Shown here in pieces: positions 23,725 to 39,000 of a stretch of 64,000 nucleotides of DNA. The DNA comes from Eopsaltria australis (lineage: Eukaryota; Chordata; Aves; Passeriformes; Petroicidae). Location of the stretch: the NCBI GenBank assembly GCA_034509425.1, contig JAVTVJ010001186.1, positions 372,001 to 436,000 on the forward strand. Reading direction: 5' to 3'. The notes beneath the pieces were generated by a model. That model was given only the letters and a program-made list of their open reading frames with translations, had not been told where the DNA came from and searched no databases. How positions within the stretch are numbered: the first letter of the stretch is position 1; every line of letters begins with the position of its first letter. The position numbers and the translations under genes were made by a program.

Positions 23725-24689
23725 TGATCTTGTCAGCTCTCTGTGACTGATTTTGTTTTCTCTTTGGAAAACAATATGACTGGAAATTAAAACTATTTTT
23801 GTAAGAAAACGATCAAATTTTAACATTTGCGGTTGCATTGATTGTTATTCTTTCTTTGCTTGTTTTTTTGGGGTAAAGTCTGTTCTTCCTCTTCTTGCAG
23901 TCTAACACAACTTCTATAATTGTTTGGCTTTAAATTTAGTGTTTCCCTTTACTGATTTAATAGAATTTCACTTCTTCTGGAGAAATGTAGAAAAATGTTT
24001 TGTACTTTTTCAAACAATGCACTTTCAATTATGTTAGATTGTAGTGAAAGTGGGAATGGAAATGCCCCATTATATCTCTAGTTGATGCTCTTCATACCAA
24101 AATTGTTGCATATAGCTTTTCTCAAGTGCCTTGGGTAATAACATTTTAAGTGGTTCTCCCACTCTTCTATTCAGGGTAGCATTTAAATTCCTGTAGATAT
24201 CCCCACTAAACACTATTCTTGATGTGTTGCATTAATTTAGATGCACTTCTGACAAGTCATATACCTTTGTGCTTTCAGTAGGCAACTTTTTCTCTCTTTG
24301 TTTTAAGGAGTCTTATTCCAATTACTTTCTAGACTGGTGCAAAAAAGCCCTGTATAGTATACATGCTTTCTATGCTTGTAAACTAGCATACAAGTAAGTA
24401 TATGAACATTGCTGCTGCCCTGTTGATTTTACACTGCAGAGGAGATGCTATTATTTGCTTCAGACTCAAATGTCATCTGGGCTTGAAGTCTTCCAGATTA
24501 TGATTTCATCTCTGTAAATTCTAGTTTTCATAAGTCTGTTTATATGCACTGTAAACTGAAATATTCAGTCTGAAATAGTTTCAGACATAATATGCTAATC
24601 AAAACATTTTATGGTTGAGTTATGCCTGCTTCTACTCTTTTAAAAACTCTGCTAGTGAAATCACATAATTGTATTTTAGATTAGATGCC

Positions 24690-25000
24690 TAACATTTCCT
24701 TGTTTGTGCACTTCCTTTATCCAGGCAAGCCACCATATTCACTGGAGCAGGGCTTGGGACTCCAAAAGGGACGCTATTTTTGGAAAAAAACCCAAATAAA
24801 ATAATGCCATTTTTATTCGTTCCAAGACATGCTTATCACTGGGGAATTAGTTTAAATCGGTTGTCCCCTTTAATTTGCTAGCTGCCTTTAAAGATCATGC
24901 AATTCCTTCAAATTCCAGGATAAATGCCATTATAAGATGGTACAGAATGGGGGCTGGTGATCTTTTGTATGCCTCCGTGAGTCAAATAGGTGACAGGAAA
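24690..25000. promoter_or_regulatory. Candidate conserved non-coding element
   Basis: This is complex, non-repetitive sequence without coding character. It includes a consensus AP-1 site, TGAGTCA, at 24978-24984, and AT-rich homeodomain-like words such as TTTAATTTGCTAGC. The guess that it is a constrained element rests only on texture and setting. Confidence 0.2.
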
Positions 25001-28000
25001 CAGTTCTGCCTGCTTAGGCATTCATCCAAGTCTTGCTATAAGGACTGGAAGGACACCCATTGACTTCACTGGGAACTGGATAAGTCTCTAAGTGCCAATA
25101 AAATCAAAGAATTCTCACAGTGAATCGGCCTGTCTGGCACACATTAAAATAAACGATTGTAAATTTTGAAAATGACTCTTCTTGCAGCATAGGCCAATTG
25201 GTCAGCTGCAAATTTGGCACAGCTGTGCAGCATGTGTCCTGGGCAGTCCACAGGAACATGATGTTCTTTTTCGCTCCTGAGAGCTTTGGAGAATGAAAGA
25301 AAGGAGTCAACCCATTGCTGAAGACTAAATGCTGAAATAATGGAGCTAAATAAAGAAATCAACAAAAGGCTTACAAAGGTAATATTTCTTTTGGAAAAAA
25401 ATAAATTAACAAAACCCCCAAAAGATGAAATGTTTTTAAGGCAAGTGTACTGCTTAATTGAGTGTTCTGGAAAGAAAAGAACAAAATTCAGAGAATTCTC
25501 TGGCAGAAGCTGATGGAATTTGACCTTTATATCAATGCACTGTAGAAATCAGGGAGAATTCCTGAAAAAAAATACTAAGCATGTAATTTTCATCCTTTAA
25601 CCATCTGCGAGGGGAGTGAAACTCATCCAAAGAGAGGAGAAGCTACTGAACCCTAGGCATCCACACTGCTGTGAAGAAATGCTGCTGCTCTCTCTTCAAA
25701 TAGAAGGATGATTTTGCAGCACAGACTCCTGGATGACGCCTTTAAAGCCTTGTGCAGTGGATATGAACTCTAGATAGAGGTAGACAGATTTTCAACTGCA
25801 TATAAAGACAAAAGAGCAAAAAAGTACATATTGTGGTTCATGTGATGTGCGAGTAAAGCACAGCACATGCACACTTAGGCTTGAAAACAGCCACTGAAAA
25901 ACTGGTTTTGATTGCCCTGATTTCCCACAAAGGAAGCTTCTCATGCTTAGAAAGCAGGACCAATGTTATTAATGGAAAAGGAGCTTCACCACAATAAAAG
26001 AAATGCAGGTTCAGTATCTCTACTATGCTGTTAAGCACTAATCCCGAAAGACCTTAAGTCTAGTGTTCTTACAGCTCAGCATTTTGCAATTACATAGCAA
26101 AAGATACTTTGGACTTCCTTATTTCATGTCTTTGGGGGTTGTCTGCACTGGTAAAACAGGATATCACAGAATATATGATTAGTAACTAAATATCCCTGTG
26201 ACCTAGATAGCTGCTTCTCTCCAAGAAAAGGGAATTCCTGAAGAGTCTCTTTGCAGTTGTTAGAAGGACTTGAGAATTTGTTTGTTTTTTTTTTTAAAGA
26301 AAGTATTAAAAAGTCATTTTTTAAAAAAATGCAATCTTAAATTAGTATTTTAATTCTGACAGTTTTAGAATTCCAAAGTTTCATCTGTGTTTGGTTTTGC
26401 TTTTTGCTTCCAGCTGTTGCATGTGATCCGGAGTTCTGCTCCTCCTCTGCTTCCCTGCTGTGTCTGAATGATTTGTGACTGCATTCCACAAAGACCGAGT
26501 GTGACAAGAGCAGAATACATTAAGAGATTTTTTTTAGCTGTAATTTTAAAACTCTCTTTTTCGCTAATTCAACCTTTTATTTTCCAGTGATAAAATTTGA
26601 ACACTAGTAGTTTAATTTGACCCATTGATGCTAATGGTCTATTTCCACCTCTGTTTCTATGGAAATGGATGCCAACCTGAAGAGTGGGGAATGATTTTTA
26701 ACATATACTTCACAGAAGCTGTCACCTATCTGGTGTCCTTTATCACTAAAATCTGACTTAGAAAGGTTTCTGGTAGCAAAACAAAAGCACTGCTAAATAG
26801 TCTCTAGTACTGCTAGTTGATGACCAAATATACCAAAACACATTTTTTCAAGTATCTACAGAAGAAAATTCTAGGTCCACTGGCTTCTTGATCCTGATTT
26901 GTTACTGTCTTGCATCAAACGCAATTAATTCACCAGATCAGAAAGAGTGTATCGAATGCTATAAAAGCACGATGGGTGAATAAAGCATTGCCAAAATGGG
27001 ACAAGATTGTTTCACTGTTCTTTGTAAAGAACCAGGCAAGGTGTGAAGGAAAGAAGGGAGAAAAACTGGCAAATTTCAAATACCTTCTCTTAAAGGGAGA
27101 ATAGACACTGTTCTCCCAAGAGAACATTGGCTCTCCAAAAAGGTTTTACAAGTAAAATCTAATGCAACATTTCTCTCTGAAAGGTGTCGGTCTGCAGGAA
27201 CATTTCCTTAGGTTGAATGGGTCGGTGTTGTGTTGAGGTTTTTTTTCTGATTCATGGGTAAAATTCCAGTTGGTTCAATAGATATCAGTATTTTCAGCTG
27301 AGAGCAAAATTGTTTCTAAATATATAGGGAAAATTTAAAAGCTTTTTCTTTTTCCCAGCAAAAGATTGAAAGACTTCATTGAGAATATCTTATTCATGTC
27401 TCTGGTCTGTATATTCATGTGCACACATGATCTTGGTCTCATATAAAACAGTGAGGAAGGATAACATGGAATGAGTATTTACACAGAGTAATATAAGAAA
27501 TACAAGTAATTTCCACTTTTTTATTTAACTTCTCTGGCACAGTGTGTGTAGGCAGAACACATGTCCTGGCATGTATGCTATTTCAGCAGATTTTGGAGTT
27601 TCAGCAGTTTCCATGACTCTTTTATGGGTTCTCCCATTGGCTATCACCTGTTTTTAGGTTATTTGAGTCAGCTGTAACGTAACATGCTGCATGTGTATTT
27701 TAATGTCTGTAGCTGGGCATATGGCAGCATCTCAACAGTGTAGCCCCTGATAGATTTAACACACTGAGTGTTTTGTATAGTGCATGACCCATGGATTCCA
27801 TGTGTGCTTCTCATCATCTGAGGTCTTGCCCTTCATGCCTCCCTCATTGTGTACTTTGTCCATCCATTCCATTGATCAAGCGGCAACAGGCTGCATTGTA
27901 AACAGTGCTCACCAGTTTGCACCTGGTTTGAGCAGCTGACTTAACATTGATCTTAACACAAAGAAATCTTTTTGACAATTTGTCACAAAAACTTTCTCTG

Positions 28001-29742
28001 AATAGGACCTTTGCCCTGGGACAGTTCCCACCTGGAAGTATGATGTGCCATTATGTGGCAAGTTTGGATTTTCAGATTCACTGGATGGACTAGAGAGAAA
28101 ATATTTTTCTTGTTGAATTTTTTATGCTTTCTGAAGTGAAGTAAGAAAAAGAAGAATGGTGGGGTTTTTTCCCCAAATGCTATGGACATAGTAAGTCCTG
28201 TCATATGCTACAGACCCTCATTTCTCTTACTGAGCTACTGGGACATATTACAAGAATCCGTGATCATAGTACTATGGATAAAACTGAAGTCACAGGACAT
28301 GAACATTAGCATATATCAGATCAATCAGATTTGGCAATGTTGACAGTAGAAAGGATTCAGCAGGAAATCAACAGTGTGTTTAAAAATTAGTTGAAAAAAC
28401 AGTTTTCTGTTGAAATGAAGTTTGTGCAAAAAAACCCCCTCTCAACCAGTCATATCGGAAAGGCCAATACTCTGCTGATGGCAAAGTATTTGATTGTTAC
28501 TTTTGTACAGATGGCTGCATAACATTCACAGAAGGAATGATTCTAGAAGCCAGTTTTTCAAATGTCATCTTCTACATATGTAAGTGCAAATGGGTCCCTG
28601 CATATCACTTCTGCATGCAAATGATAGACCTAGCATTTGCACATCAAGCACAGATCATCTTTGGGCATTATCCTACAGATGGACAGATACAGTGTGAATC
28701 ACATTTATTCAAAGAAAGGCAAGCTAAAAATCCCTTTAGAAAGGTGGCCCCTTGGTTTGTCTACTCCCAGCAACATACTGTTGCTGAGGTAAGCAGTTAC
28801 TCCTACACAATATTGTGAAAAGAATTTTTTCATTCTCTGGATATGCTCTTACTTATTCTATTTTCCAAAGGTCTGATACCATTTTGTGAGGCTGTGCACT
28901 GCAGAAAGAAGACAGTTTTAAAAATTAATATTGGGTTGGGCTGTCAATAATTACACACTTACCTCTGCACAAAAGTGGGCAGAAAGAAAATATGCTAGGT
29001 CAATATTAGGAGACTGGATTATTTAGAAACATTTTGTGATATACTTGTCTTTAATCTGTCATGTCATTAGTGATGCATCTTTGGCTGATGAGCTAAGGCA
29101 CATTATTTATGCTTCTGGTTAAATTTAGCCGTGTGAAAGGGTTTTTTTTCAGTCTATTTATTTGTGACAATAGATTTTTTACCAGAATAATTAAGACTAG
29201 GAAATTTTGGGCCAGGGTCTCATCAAATCTAAGCTGATTCCGTTGGCTTCTATACCAGTTATTTAGTCATAGACTGAAAATAAACAGTTTCATTGAGACT
29301 CACAGTAATTTGGAATAGTGTTAAACTGCTAATAGTAAGCTATGTATAGATGTGCTATCACCAGTGTGATAGCTGGACATGCATCATATATCACATTGAA
29401 ATTTTTATTACTGCTTCACTGAATACTAGAGGAGTAGTGAGGTTTCACTCTTACTGAGAGTAGGAGCAGTCCTCCAAACAGTATCATTTTAAATGTGCAA
29501 CATGCAATAAATTACCTTTTGTCTGAAGAATTTAAATAGTATTTGTATTTCAAAGGAAAACACCACAAAACTTTTCCTTGTTTAAATGCAATTCTTTCCA
29601 TGCCCTCTTTCTGAAGGAAAAGGAGGCAGAACATTTAGTTTTAAGCTTTTGTAGATATTTCTTGTTAGATTTGCTTCAGTATTCTTGGTATTTTTTAAGG
29701 AACTCAGTTAAGTGTGCCTTATTAGCTCATTTGTCAGCTATT

Positions 29743-29750
29743 TGACGTCA
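29743..29750. promoter_or_regulatory. Perfect CRE palindrome TGACGTCA
   Basis: The full 8-bp CREB/ATF site lies in AT-rich, CpG-poor DNA, where a CpG-containing octamer is uncommon. The flanking 29.68-29.92 kb has unusually complex sequence for this region. Binding is not shown. Confidence 0.35.
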
Positions 29751-32700
29751 ATAATGTGAGCATGGGTGAAATAAAGTTCATGGAAAGTATTGTATTTCTG
29801 AAAAACAGACAGCTTAGCACGTTCTCTGTTGGTCTGGTCACATGACAAGGCGCCTTATCATGACATGCTTGGTTGTATTATTAGAGGTAAACCTTTTTGT
29901 ATGTGGTGAGCCTTTTGACTGTCACAGTGCTGCATTTTGGATAGCAAGCCATAAACCTGTTTGTGGGCTTGTATGAAAGAAAATCAAGGACTTATATAAT
30001 CGCCCGTGAAGAAGAAGAATCCAGTGCAACTTCTGTTTGGATTCTGTAGGGAGCACGGCTCAGATGAATATTAGCTTTCTGACTGAAAGCAACACAGTTT
30101 TTAACTGGTTTTAGGCCTTTGCATGGGCACAGCTAACTCAAGAAGTCTTCAAAAGGCTTTCAGAAGTCATGGTGCTTTTTTTTTTTGCACAATGATGAAC
30201 TTACAACACTTAAACAATGTAAGGTGCAGAAGGCACTGGAGGAAATCTACATCTTCTGACTCCAGGGAGAAGGACCAGAAGACCCAAAATAGTGGACAGT
30301 GAGTGAAGTTTTCCTACACACCAACAACAAAGCAAGATGTCAAGCTGAGTGTAGCAATAGCTACATAAAATTAATATTTCCCTCCTCTTCTCTCCACAAA
30401 TAGATTCAGAAAAAAAGACCCTGTGACTTCTTCCCCTTTGAACTTAATTGTTTTTTCTGTCTGTCAATTTCTGTAGCCTTCTGTAGGGTGAGTATGACAT
30501 AAACTTATCTAAGAAAAGTGCAAAGAAATGGAGAAACTGGGTCACATCTTCAGTAAATAATAATTTGGAATGGGAAAGGAATGGGCCAAAGAAGCATGAC
30601 AGGACTATTAGTGTTAAGACATGAGATTCGTGTTTTATTACGTAGTTATCTCCAAAGACAGGAATTTGTGGTGGGGTCCATCGTGTAATTCAGTTCTTAG
30701 ACAGCATATGAGAAGAGCATTTTTTTCTGCTATTCTCCCTTAAGTCCCACCATGCATTTTATTGAACATGTAAGACAAATATCTGTCATGAACAATGAAA
30801 TCATGTTTCTCCTATTTTGAAGCAAAATACTGGACTACATAATCTCTTGAGATATCTCTTTCCTATTTCCTTTTCATTGATTATATTGTTGGAGACAGCT
30901 TCCCTGCGATCCTACAGTTTTCTTTAATGAAAAAGCAAAAATACAATTAATTAAAATTAAAGTACTATCTAATTTTCTGCCAGAAATTCATTAATCAGAA
31001 AGTAAAAGGGAGGAAAGAAAATGGTCTTTGTGTCTTAGATCAATGTTATTCTATTGCCAACAAGTTAATTCGTTGATGTGGAGATGCACTTTCTTCTTTC
31101 CTCTGTGCAAATCCTAGTCAAATCCTAGTTCAGGATTTGTACTCCCTTGCCAGTAATAGGTGTCTGATGAATTGATATTTGATACGTTTGCAGCTAAGTA
31201 AATTCAAGACCAGTTTTTACTAATAACATGGAACTGCGCAGCAGATCTGAATTCTGTGCTGGGCATAACATTTCCAAGATAGGCGATTCAGTTCATTTAT
31301 TTAGCTTCTTTTTACTTATGAATTATAGGCATCCTCCTGTCAAGTATCTACAAAAGATGGAACTGTATCCAAGTACAGACAGCTATTCAGAATGGACAAC
31401 AAACTAATGTGAATTCACTTTGAAGACACCAAACGCCAAGGGAAGTTACCATAAATCCTACCAAAATTTCTGGATGCTTAATATATGTGATAAACAAAAA
31501 CCAGACAGCATTCTGCAGGCAGACAGCAAAGTTTACTCCTCTTCTTTCTGATGCTGTTGCTCCATATAGTGCTTATTGGGCCACTGAAGTGTCCATTGCA
31601 TCTCAATAGCCTTTCCACTGAGTGCCAGATTTCTTACAGAGAGTTCTTAAAATGGCAGGTATCCTTGATCAATAGTTAATCATCCAGGTTTCTTGAGCTC
31701 AAGCTCTTTGACTCACAGTTGGATATTAATGGCTTAAGGAGACTTTCAGAATGAAACATCTCTAGTTAGATAAGGAAGAATAATATTTTGAGATAAATAG
31801 CTCCAGAAGAATGGTAGGTATGGTTGTATAGATTGTTCTTTTAAACATCACTGCTCTTCAAATATGATAAAGAAAATAATGCTTTGGCCTGAGGATTTGA
31901 GCTAAGCAAAAAGAGTCATAGTTATTTTTTCTTTGTTGGATGAGGAATTCTACCTTTGTAGTCTTTTGACTGTATACTGAGAAATAAATGCAGGTACAGA
32001 AATTTCACAATAGTCTCAGAGAAAAACTCAAGAATGGAAATGTGGCAGAAGGAAGATTGTTGATTTTTTTTAAAATGTATTTCCAATAGGTCTAGAAGGT
32101 ACAAGAAAAATGACATGTTTTGTCCTTGAATTGTTAGGTGGATTTCTGCATGTGGGTGAGAGAGGCAACAGTCAGAATGTTTAACTGGGCTTGGGCTCAT
32201 TCCATACTTCAAGTGGCCACAGATGCCACTTCGTGCTTTTGGCACTCACTTTTGCTACCTGACTTTTGTGACTTGTTTCTCTCTTATTCAGTTTTAGCAA
32301 CTGCTTGGTTCTTTCTCTCATATATGTTTTTCTGCATTGTGCCTCTAACTGCCAAGTGAACAGTTCTCTCCTGTACTTGACACCATATCCTCTTTCAGAA
32401 GGTTACAGCATGCATTCAGTGGCATGACTTCATAGCCTCTATAGTCAGTCCAAAACAGCAGTCTCCTTCATGTTTTTCTGTACTCCTGGAGCTCTTTGGA
32501 ACTTGTTCCTGGGAGTGGAATGCAGACTAATAAAATTCCAGTGTACATGAGGTTTATAAATAAATTGAAGTACTCTCATCTGAAACACTTAGAAGGGTAT
32601 TTGTGAACATTAACTGTAGGCATACACAGATATATACCCTTTCTTATAATCTCTTGTTGACTTTAAACACTGGCATACATCTGTAAAACACTTTCTCTGT

Positions 32701-33064
32701 TCACAGCTTGCATTGCTCTGCATTTTAACAAACATCATTTGTAATACCATTAGCAGATGCTTCTACAACCATGTAAGCAAGAAAATTCCTACAGTATATT
32801 TCAACTTCTCCAAAGAATTTTACAACTTTCAGGCAGGGAGTGATATGTAACTTTCCCTGCCTTATGTCCAGTTTTGAGTGTATTTCAGTAAAAGAGAATT
32901 AAAAAAAATCACTTAACTAATCCCAGTAAAGCATGTACATTTAAATGTATGCAGGTCTTTCAACCAAGGAACAAAAACTGTCATTTAGGGAGTGCTGTAT
33001 ACCTCATCTTCTAATTGCTATGCCACAACTACTTCAGTCTTATAAGCCAGTTTATGGCTTCGGG

Positions 33065-33082
33065 AAAAAAAAAAAAAAAAAA
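33065..33082. repeat. A18 homopolymer
   Basis: An uninterrupted run of 18 A. No retroposon body is recognised next to it. Confidence 0.9.
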
Positions 33083-36000
33083 GGTCAAATTGCAGATACA
33101 ATAATCACTGAGTGATAAACAGATGTTTTCAATGCACTAATGTTGTATGAAGAGAGAGCCTCTTTTTTTGGTGCCAAATTTGCTCCAAGGCTAGGTTTTT
33201 TGTTTGGTTGCACTTTGCCTGTGCTAAGTCAGAAATGTCAAATGATCGGTATACTCAATTTGATTTTCTAAATATGATTATAGTTTCTATTGTATCAGAT
33301 ATTTGTGATCCTGTTGCAGGGTAATAGGTAAGGCAGAATGAAGCCTCTGGACCTGGGAGACTGATGAACTGTACATGTGCCCCACTGTGTAAGGTTGCAG
33401 GCCAGGCAGGATTCAGGGCATAGAGGAGAATGTAAATCCCATGAATGAGTGTTCACTAAGAATTTGTGCATAGAGAGCTGAATCTTTATAAGGAGTAGAT
33501 GTTGACTCTAATCTGGATTTCTCAACACACCTTACCACGTCTTCTAAGGTAAGGATGTTTTACAGACACAATGGAAGGACAAGAGATCTCAGCTCCCACT
33601 GCAGAGCACTGTACATCTCATTCCTCTGCTGCCTGTATTTTTGCCTAAGATTTACTACTGCTTGTTAAGTAGATACTTCTCCATTTAGATTTTTTTTTAT
33701 TTGGCTTTGATCCCATCATCAGGAGTTTCCATTTTCAGTCTGTAGGAGAAGGCTGCTACAAAATATGTTCAGTTTTCAGAACACATTGAATGTTGAGCTT
33801 GTCAGATGGAAGAATGTGACTTCAATAGTTTCAATAGATGCTATAAATACTACTTATGAAAAGCTACTTACTACTTATTTAAAATGTTTGTTTGAAAAAT
33901 GCCTGTGATTTACTGTCACTAAAAAATAAAATTAATGTAGATTTACAATTCAAACCAAAATGGACTTTTGCCTGTTCCTTTCTGCAACAGGGTAGCTGTA
34001 AGTTTATGGAGTTTTATTCACTACAGAAACATATGACAAAACAAGATGTACTAAAGCAACCAACTAGATGATGGCTTTTTAAATGCTGACTCGAAATGGG
34101 TTTGGAAATATCCCCAGTGAAAAAATGATGGCCAGAAGCCAGAAGTACAGCTCATCAAGAGAGGTGGGAATCAGACTGTAGAATGAAATAAGATAAAACA
34201 CTTTAAATTTCTTGTGGAATGAAGACTTAAGCCCCAGAGGATTGTTTCTATCACTGTGTTAATTTTGGTGTTGTCACAATACTTTATTATATTTTAGACA
34301 TTTTTTTCATAAATAAAAAATAGTAAATACTAAATGCTTAGTACAAAAGTAGAAAACTGCAGAAGCACAATGAAATTCAAATAAAGTATCTTGTTTTAGT
34401 TGAATTAGCATGTTTTGACACAACATAAGTCAGTGAGTAAGATTCACATCTTATGCCACTATACTAGGAATCATTTTTGTCTTATGTACCTAAAAGCCTG
34501 AAGGTACAAATGTCACCTCCTATCACCTGATCATTTTTTCTTGATCAGACTACTTGGAAACCTTTGCATCACTTAACAGCAAGTTCCAAAAGAAGTTCTT
34601 TCATTTCATTTAATAAATTGATTTCTACTTGAGCTAAAATAACTTTCGAAAGTCAATCTCTCTAGACTTTTGAGCTCTTACCGGTGTCACTAACAGAAGA
34701 GCAAATTGATGCAGAAGGCAAGATGTTCCTTTAGCAATACTAAGACTGTTGCTCTTGTTGGCACCTTGGCCTCCCAAATGCAATGATTTTTGTATCAGTG
34801 TAGTTTTCCTGTATGGCACCAGATATCAGAACTAATTGCTCCCAGAGCAGTTAAACTGTTCTACAGCAAATACCTCTTTGTAGTTATGGATGCTTCAAGT
34901 GGCTGGAATCCTGTTTGTAAAAGGCAAGACAACTCTCATTATCTGCAAAGTGTGATACATTTATCCTCCCTTTGCAAATTAAGCTGAATGGTGGGTAGAA
35001 AATATATAATCTCCATTATATGAAAAAAAAGAGTTGTCAATGAGAACCTGAGTTCTCATTTCTAGGTAAAGTTCATAAATTCAACTGAAGAAATCGGAAT
35101 TGTAAAATGGGGATTCAGGGTACGCTCCCCACCCACTGAAGTCATTGGCACATATCCCATAGCTCTTGGAGAGCATACAAAAGGACACCATCTAGCACAC
35201 TTTGTATTGTATTTAACTTTCTCAAATGAATGGGTAACAATGAATGGCTTGAGTCCCTGGCTTAGTCAGTTCTGAGGTAATGTCCAAAATTAGCTTGATC
35301 TTCCTGCATATCCATAGATAATGAAAGAACAGCCACATCAAATTTAGTCACCATGAAAAACTTGGGGATTGAATCTGCAGGACCTACATGGCTAAGTGCG
35401 GGACCTAAGTGGCATATCTGGCTATGCATCTTGACAAAAACCATGGATTGCAGACACTTATATAAGTTCTCATCACCTCTAAGGGTGTGAAGTACTCCCA
35501 GCTCTGGGCACCTGGGTCTAAGTTATCTAAACTGGGAGTTGCAGCAAACTTTGCAGATGTAGATAAGGCACAGAGCCTATATGAAGTAGGTTCTTACACC
35601 TCACCATTAGTACACCTGACTTCAGTATTTGCACGTCATCTTTCTCCTGATCAAAATGAAGGGACACCTTTTAAAACTGCATGGACGTAACTGAATCCAT
35701 CTTGCAGCATGACTTACGAATTACTCTGTTGACACAAGGCAAATCCACAATTACTATGTTCCAGGACAGAGGCAATGCTAATTAAGCTATGTGAAGTCCA
35801 GGTACAGAGCCCTCAGCTTGTTTCTTTGTAAGTATCATATTTACCCTAGTGCAGACTTTAGTCTCTGTGCATTCTGGGGTGTTTTGAGCTGTTACTGTAA
35901 GTGGCATGAGCTGAATTATTTTTAATTTTTTTAATATACTAATTAAAAGTTCTTTGAAACACTTTCTGATCTTTCAGTAGAACCCTCAGCCAAAGATGTT

Positions 36001-39000
36001 CATTGCCTATAAAAGAAGGAGGTCTTAAGTTTTCAAAGCCCAAAGATACATTCACCAGGAGATGACCTAGTTTAAAGTTTTCTATTCATGTTATTTTCAC
36101 CTGCTTTTCTCACTATCTCTTATTAAAGAGGTATTTTGACTACTATAACTTACCCAACAACAAGAAATTTTTGAAAGGTAGCTATAAGAAATTATACCTG
36201 AAACTTCCAAATTCTTTGGGGTTTTTTTTTCATGCTATGACATTTTAAATCCATCTTCAATGATAAAATAAGGCCAGCATCAGAATACAATTTGCTTATC
36301 ATACTTCTACACCAACACTGATTTTTCTATTCCTTCTTCCAAATATTTCACTCATTTTTATTTCTGTTGAAAAGGTTAGTAAACTTTTAGCAACTCAGTA
36401 CTGTCAGCTTTTTACCATTCCTTGTCTGCTGTGTCATTTTTAATGCAGAATTGCAGAAACAGCATGAATAGTGCATCACATCAGCGAGTCATAGCATTAT
36501 AATCTCTTTCATCAGCTGCTTAAATTCCTTAGCTTTGTTTTCATTGCAGTAACAGTAGGATTTTGGGTCTTCTTTTGGTGAAAACCTTTGGAATTTTTGC
36601 TGTGAAAGAAATACAGCTTCACTTCTCAATGCATTCAAAAACTGGGTTTCACAAATACTCTGAGCAGTGGAATGAAGTTCATTGGTCATTAGTAATGCTT
36701 AGCATTTATTTTAGCAGGGAGCAGGATGACAACTTGAGGCTTGTTCAGACAGAAATGGATGAAATACAAAGTGTTCTTCCTCACTTCATGTCACATATAA
36801 ATTATTAACATTCCTAAAAATTTCTCTCCCCCTCAGTCACCTCCTGTTAATGCATGAAGAGCCATATTTTTTTTCTAATGCTTTCCTTTTTTATACAGTC
36901 CACAGTAAGGGACTTATCTGACAAAATGGAGGGATGGTGCCAGCAAAATTGCAAGTACAATAAAGTCCCTTCATTTGAAGAATGACCCAAGTTCTCCAAT
37001 CTCTTCTATATTGTTGATTTCAGCAACCAACGCAGAATGCAATTCAGGAAGTAAAAACCATGCCTGAGCCATGAACTTTCATCTGTACCATAAACTACTC
37101 TGTCCTGCTCCCTTCTCCTTACCCCCACCTCCTCAAAAAAAACCCCACCAAACCTGAATGGGAAAGTCATATTATTATTTCTCCACCATCAGCAGACACT
37201 TGTGGTAAGCACTGGTAGCATGTATATCATTACCCCTTAACATCCTGTATGTGGACAAATGTTAACCTAGTCCTGAATGTGAGCTCCTCCTGTCCTCCAA
37301 GTGAGAGCTCCATGTAACTGAGCAGATATCTCCTGTAGGGTAAGGGTTTCCAAGCTGGCAGTGTACCCAGTGGCACTTGCAAAACCGAGTGTAAAGCTGT
37401 TTGCCATTGCACTGTCAGTGCTTCTGTCCTGAACTAGCAGCTTTCTTCCATGCTCAGTTCAGTGGCGTGTTAATGTAGTACCTTGCCTGACCTGGAGTTT
37501 TCCCTACTGCTGTTGAGGTGATAGTGGTAATTGCATGCAGTGTAGTTAAGCAGACAGTTTGAAATGGGATTTAGAAACCCAGGAATCAGTCTTCATGTAA
37601 TTAAAGAATACAAATTACAAGAAGTTCCTTATAAGGGGCTTGGATGTGTAAAATGAAAACCTCTACAGAGCCAGAACTGCTGCTGGAACTAGCCTCAGAT
37701 GTATCCACCAAAGCTAAGGCAATTCTGTATTGAATCATTCCCTCTAAAATTCTGTTTTCTATTTGGCAGCATCCTACTCAGAACATAAAGCTATACTCCC
37801 CAAGATGTTTTGGTGTTCTGCTGTGATCCAGGCTCACACTGCACTGCTGCTTAGCACAGAAGGAAACTCCCTGAGTGCCAGCTGTGATGGTATCTGCAGC
37901 AGCACTTCTCATTTTGCGGGTTTCCTATCAACAGCTAGCAGTTGCCCCCTGGCCTCAGCACACACCTCGCCAATACTCAGCCACATGCTGCCACACAAAT
38001 ACTGCTGCTTATCTCAGCAGTAACGGCAGCTGCTTTCCCAATCCAGCTGCAATCAAATGGTGTGCTGATCAGGTGCTTTAATCACAAATATGGCAGTTAA
38101 GGCTGACAGGCACTGCAGATGCTGCTCCTTTTTTCCTGTGCCACCAGGCAAGGTGATTTTCTTCCTCCAAATGTGGGAGGATCACCACGTCTCCATCCTG
38201 TTTTCTTTATTTCATGCTGCTTCCTTCTTCCCCTGCTCACCTTTGCTCTTCTTCCATACCAACCACAGTTACTCCTTTATCCTTTACTTCAGCTGTTTTT
38301 GTTCGTGGAAGATTCCTGTAGGATTGAATATGTCTCTCTCAGTTTGTCATTAAAGGGTAAGCAATTAGTTTCCTGAACAATCTGATCTTTAAATAAGAAG
38401 CCCTTAATGCCTTTGAAGTCAAGCACAGACATCAGGTTTTCTTATCTGACTAAAATTTGTCTATCATTTTTGGTTTCACATAAACTGTGTGAATCCCTCT
38501 GTACTACTGTCCAGGATCACAGTTTGCAGACAGAAAACTGTATTTTTTCTACTACAGCCTGAGGAATCTAAACCAGGCCCTAGATAATTCATGGTCTTTC
38601 CTTGTCTCTGAGCAAAATAACAAAATCTTTTGGTTCTACTTTTTATCTTTCATATATGTCCCCCAATTTGGTTTGTAAATAGGTTCTGATCTTGTTTCAT
38701 GTGCCTACAGAAGCGTGTACAAACAACTTGAGATGGCCACTGAAGTTTTTGCTCAAGTCTTTGCTAAGCAACAGGTAATTTAAAGCCAGAAAAACAGCCT
38801 GAGTTTCAAAGGGAGTGAGTAAGAAGGACCTGTATTTGTGAACTGGGTACAGACTATATAGGTGAGGTGTTTTGTCTTTCGTAAGCTTGTGCGCTAATTC
38901 CAGGCAGAATTGCAATAAAATCATATTCCCAACAAAATTATAATCTATTTTACAGGTATAGTTGCAGATAATTGCTACAACTGTGTCTGTACCAACATGG

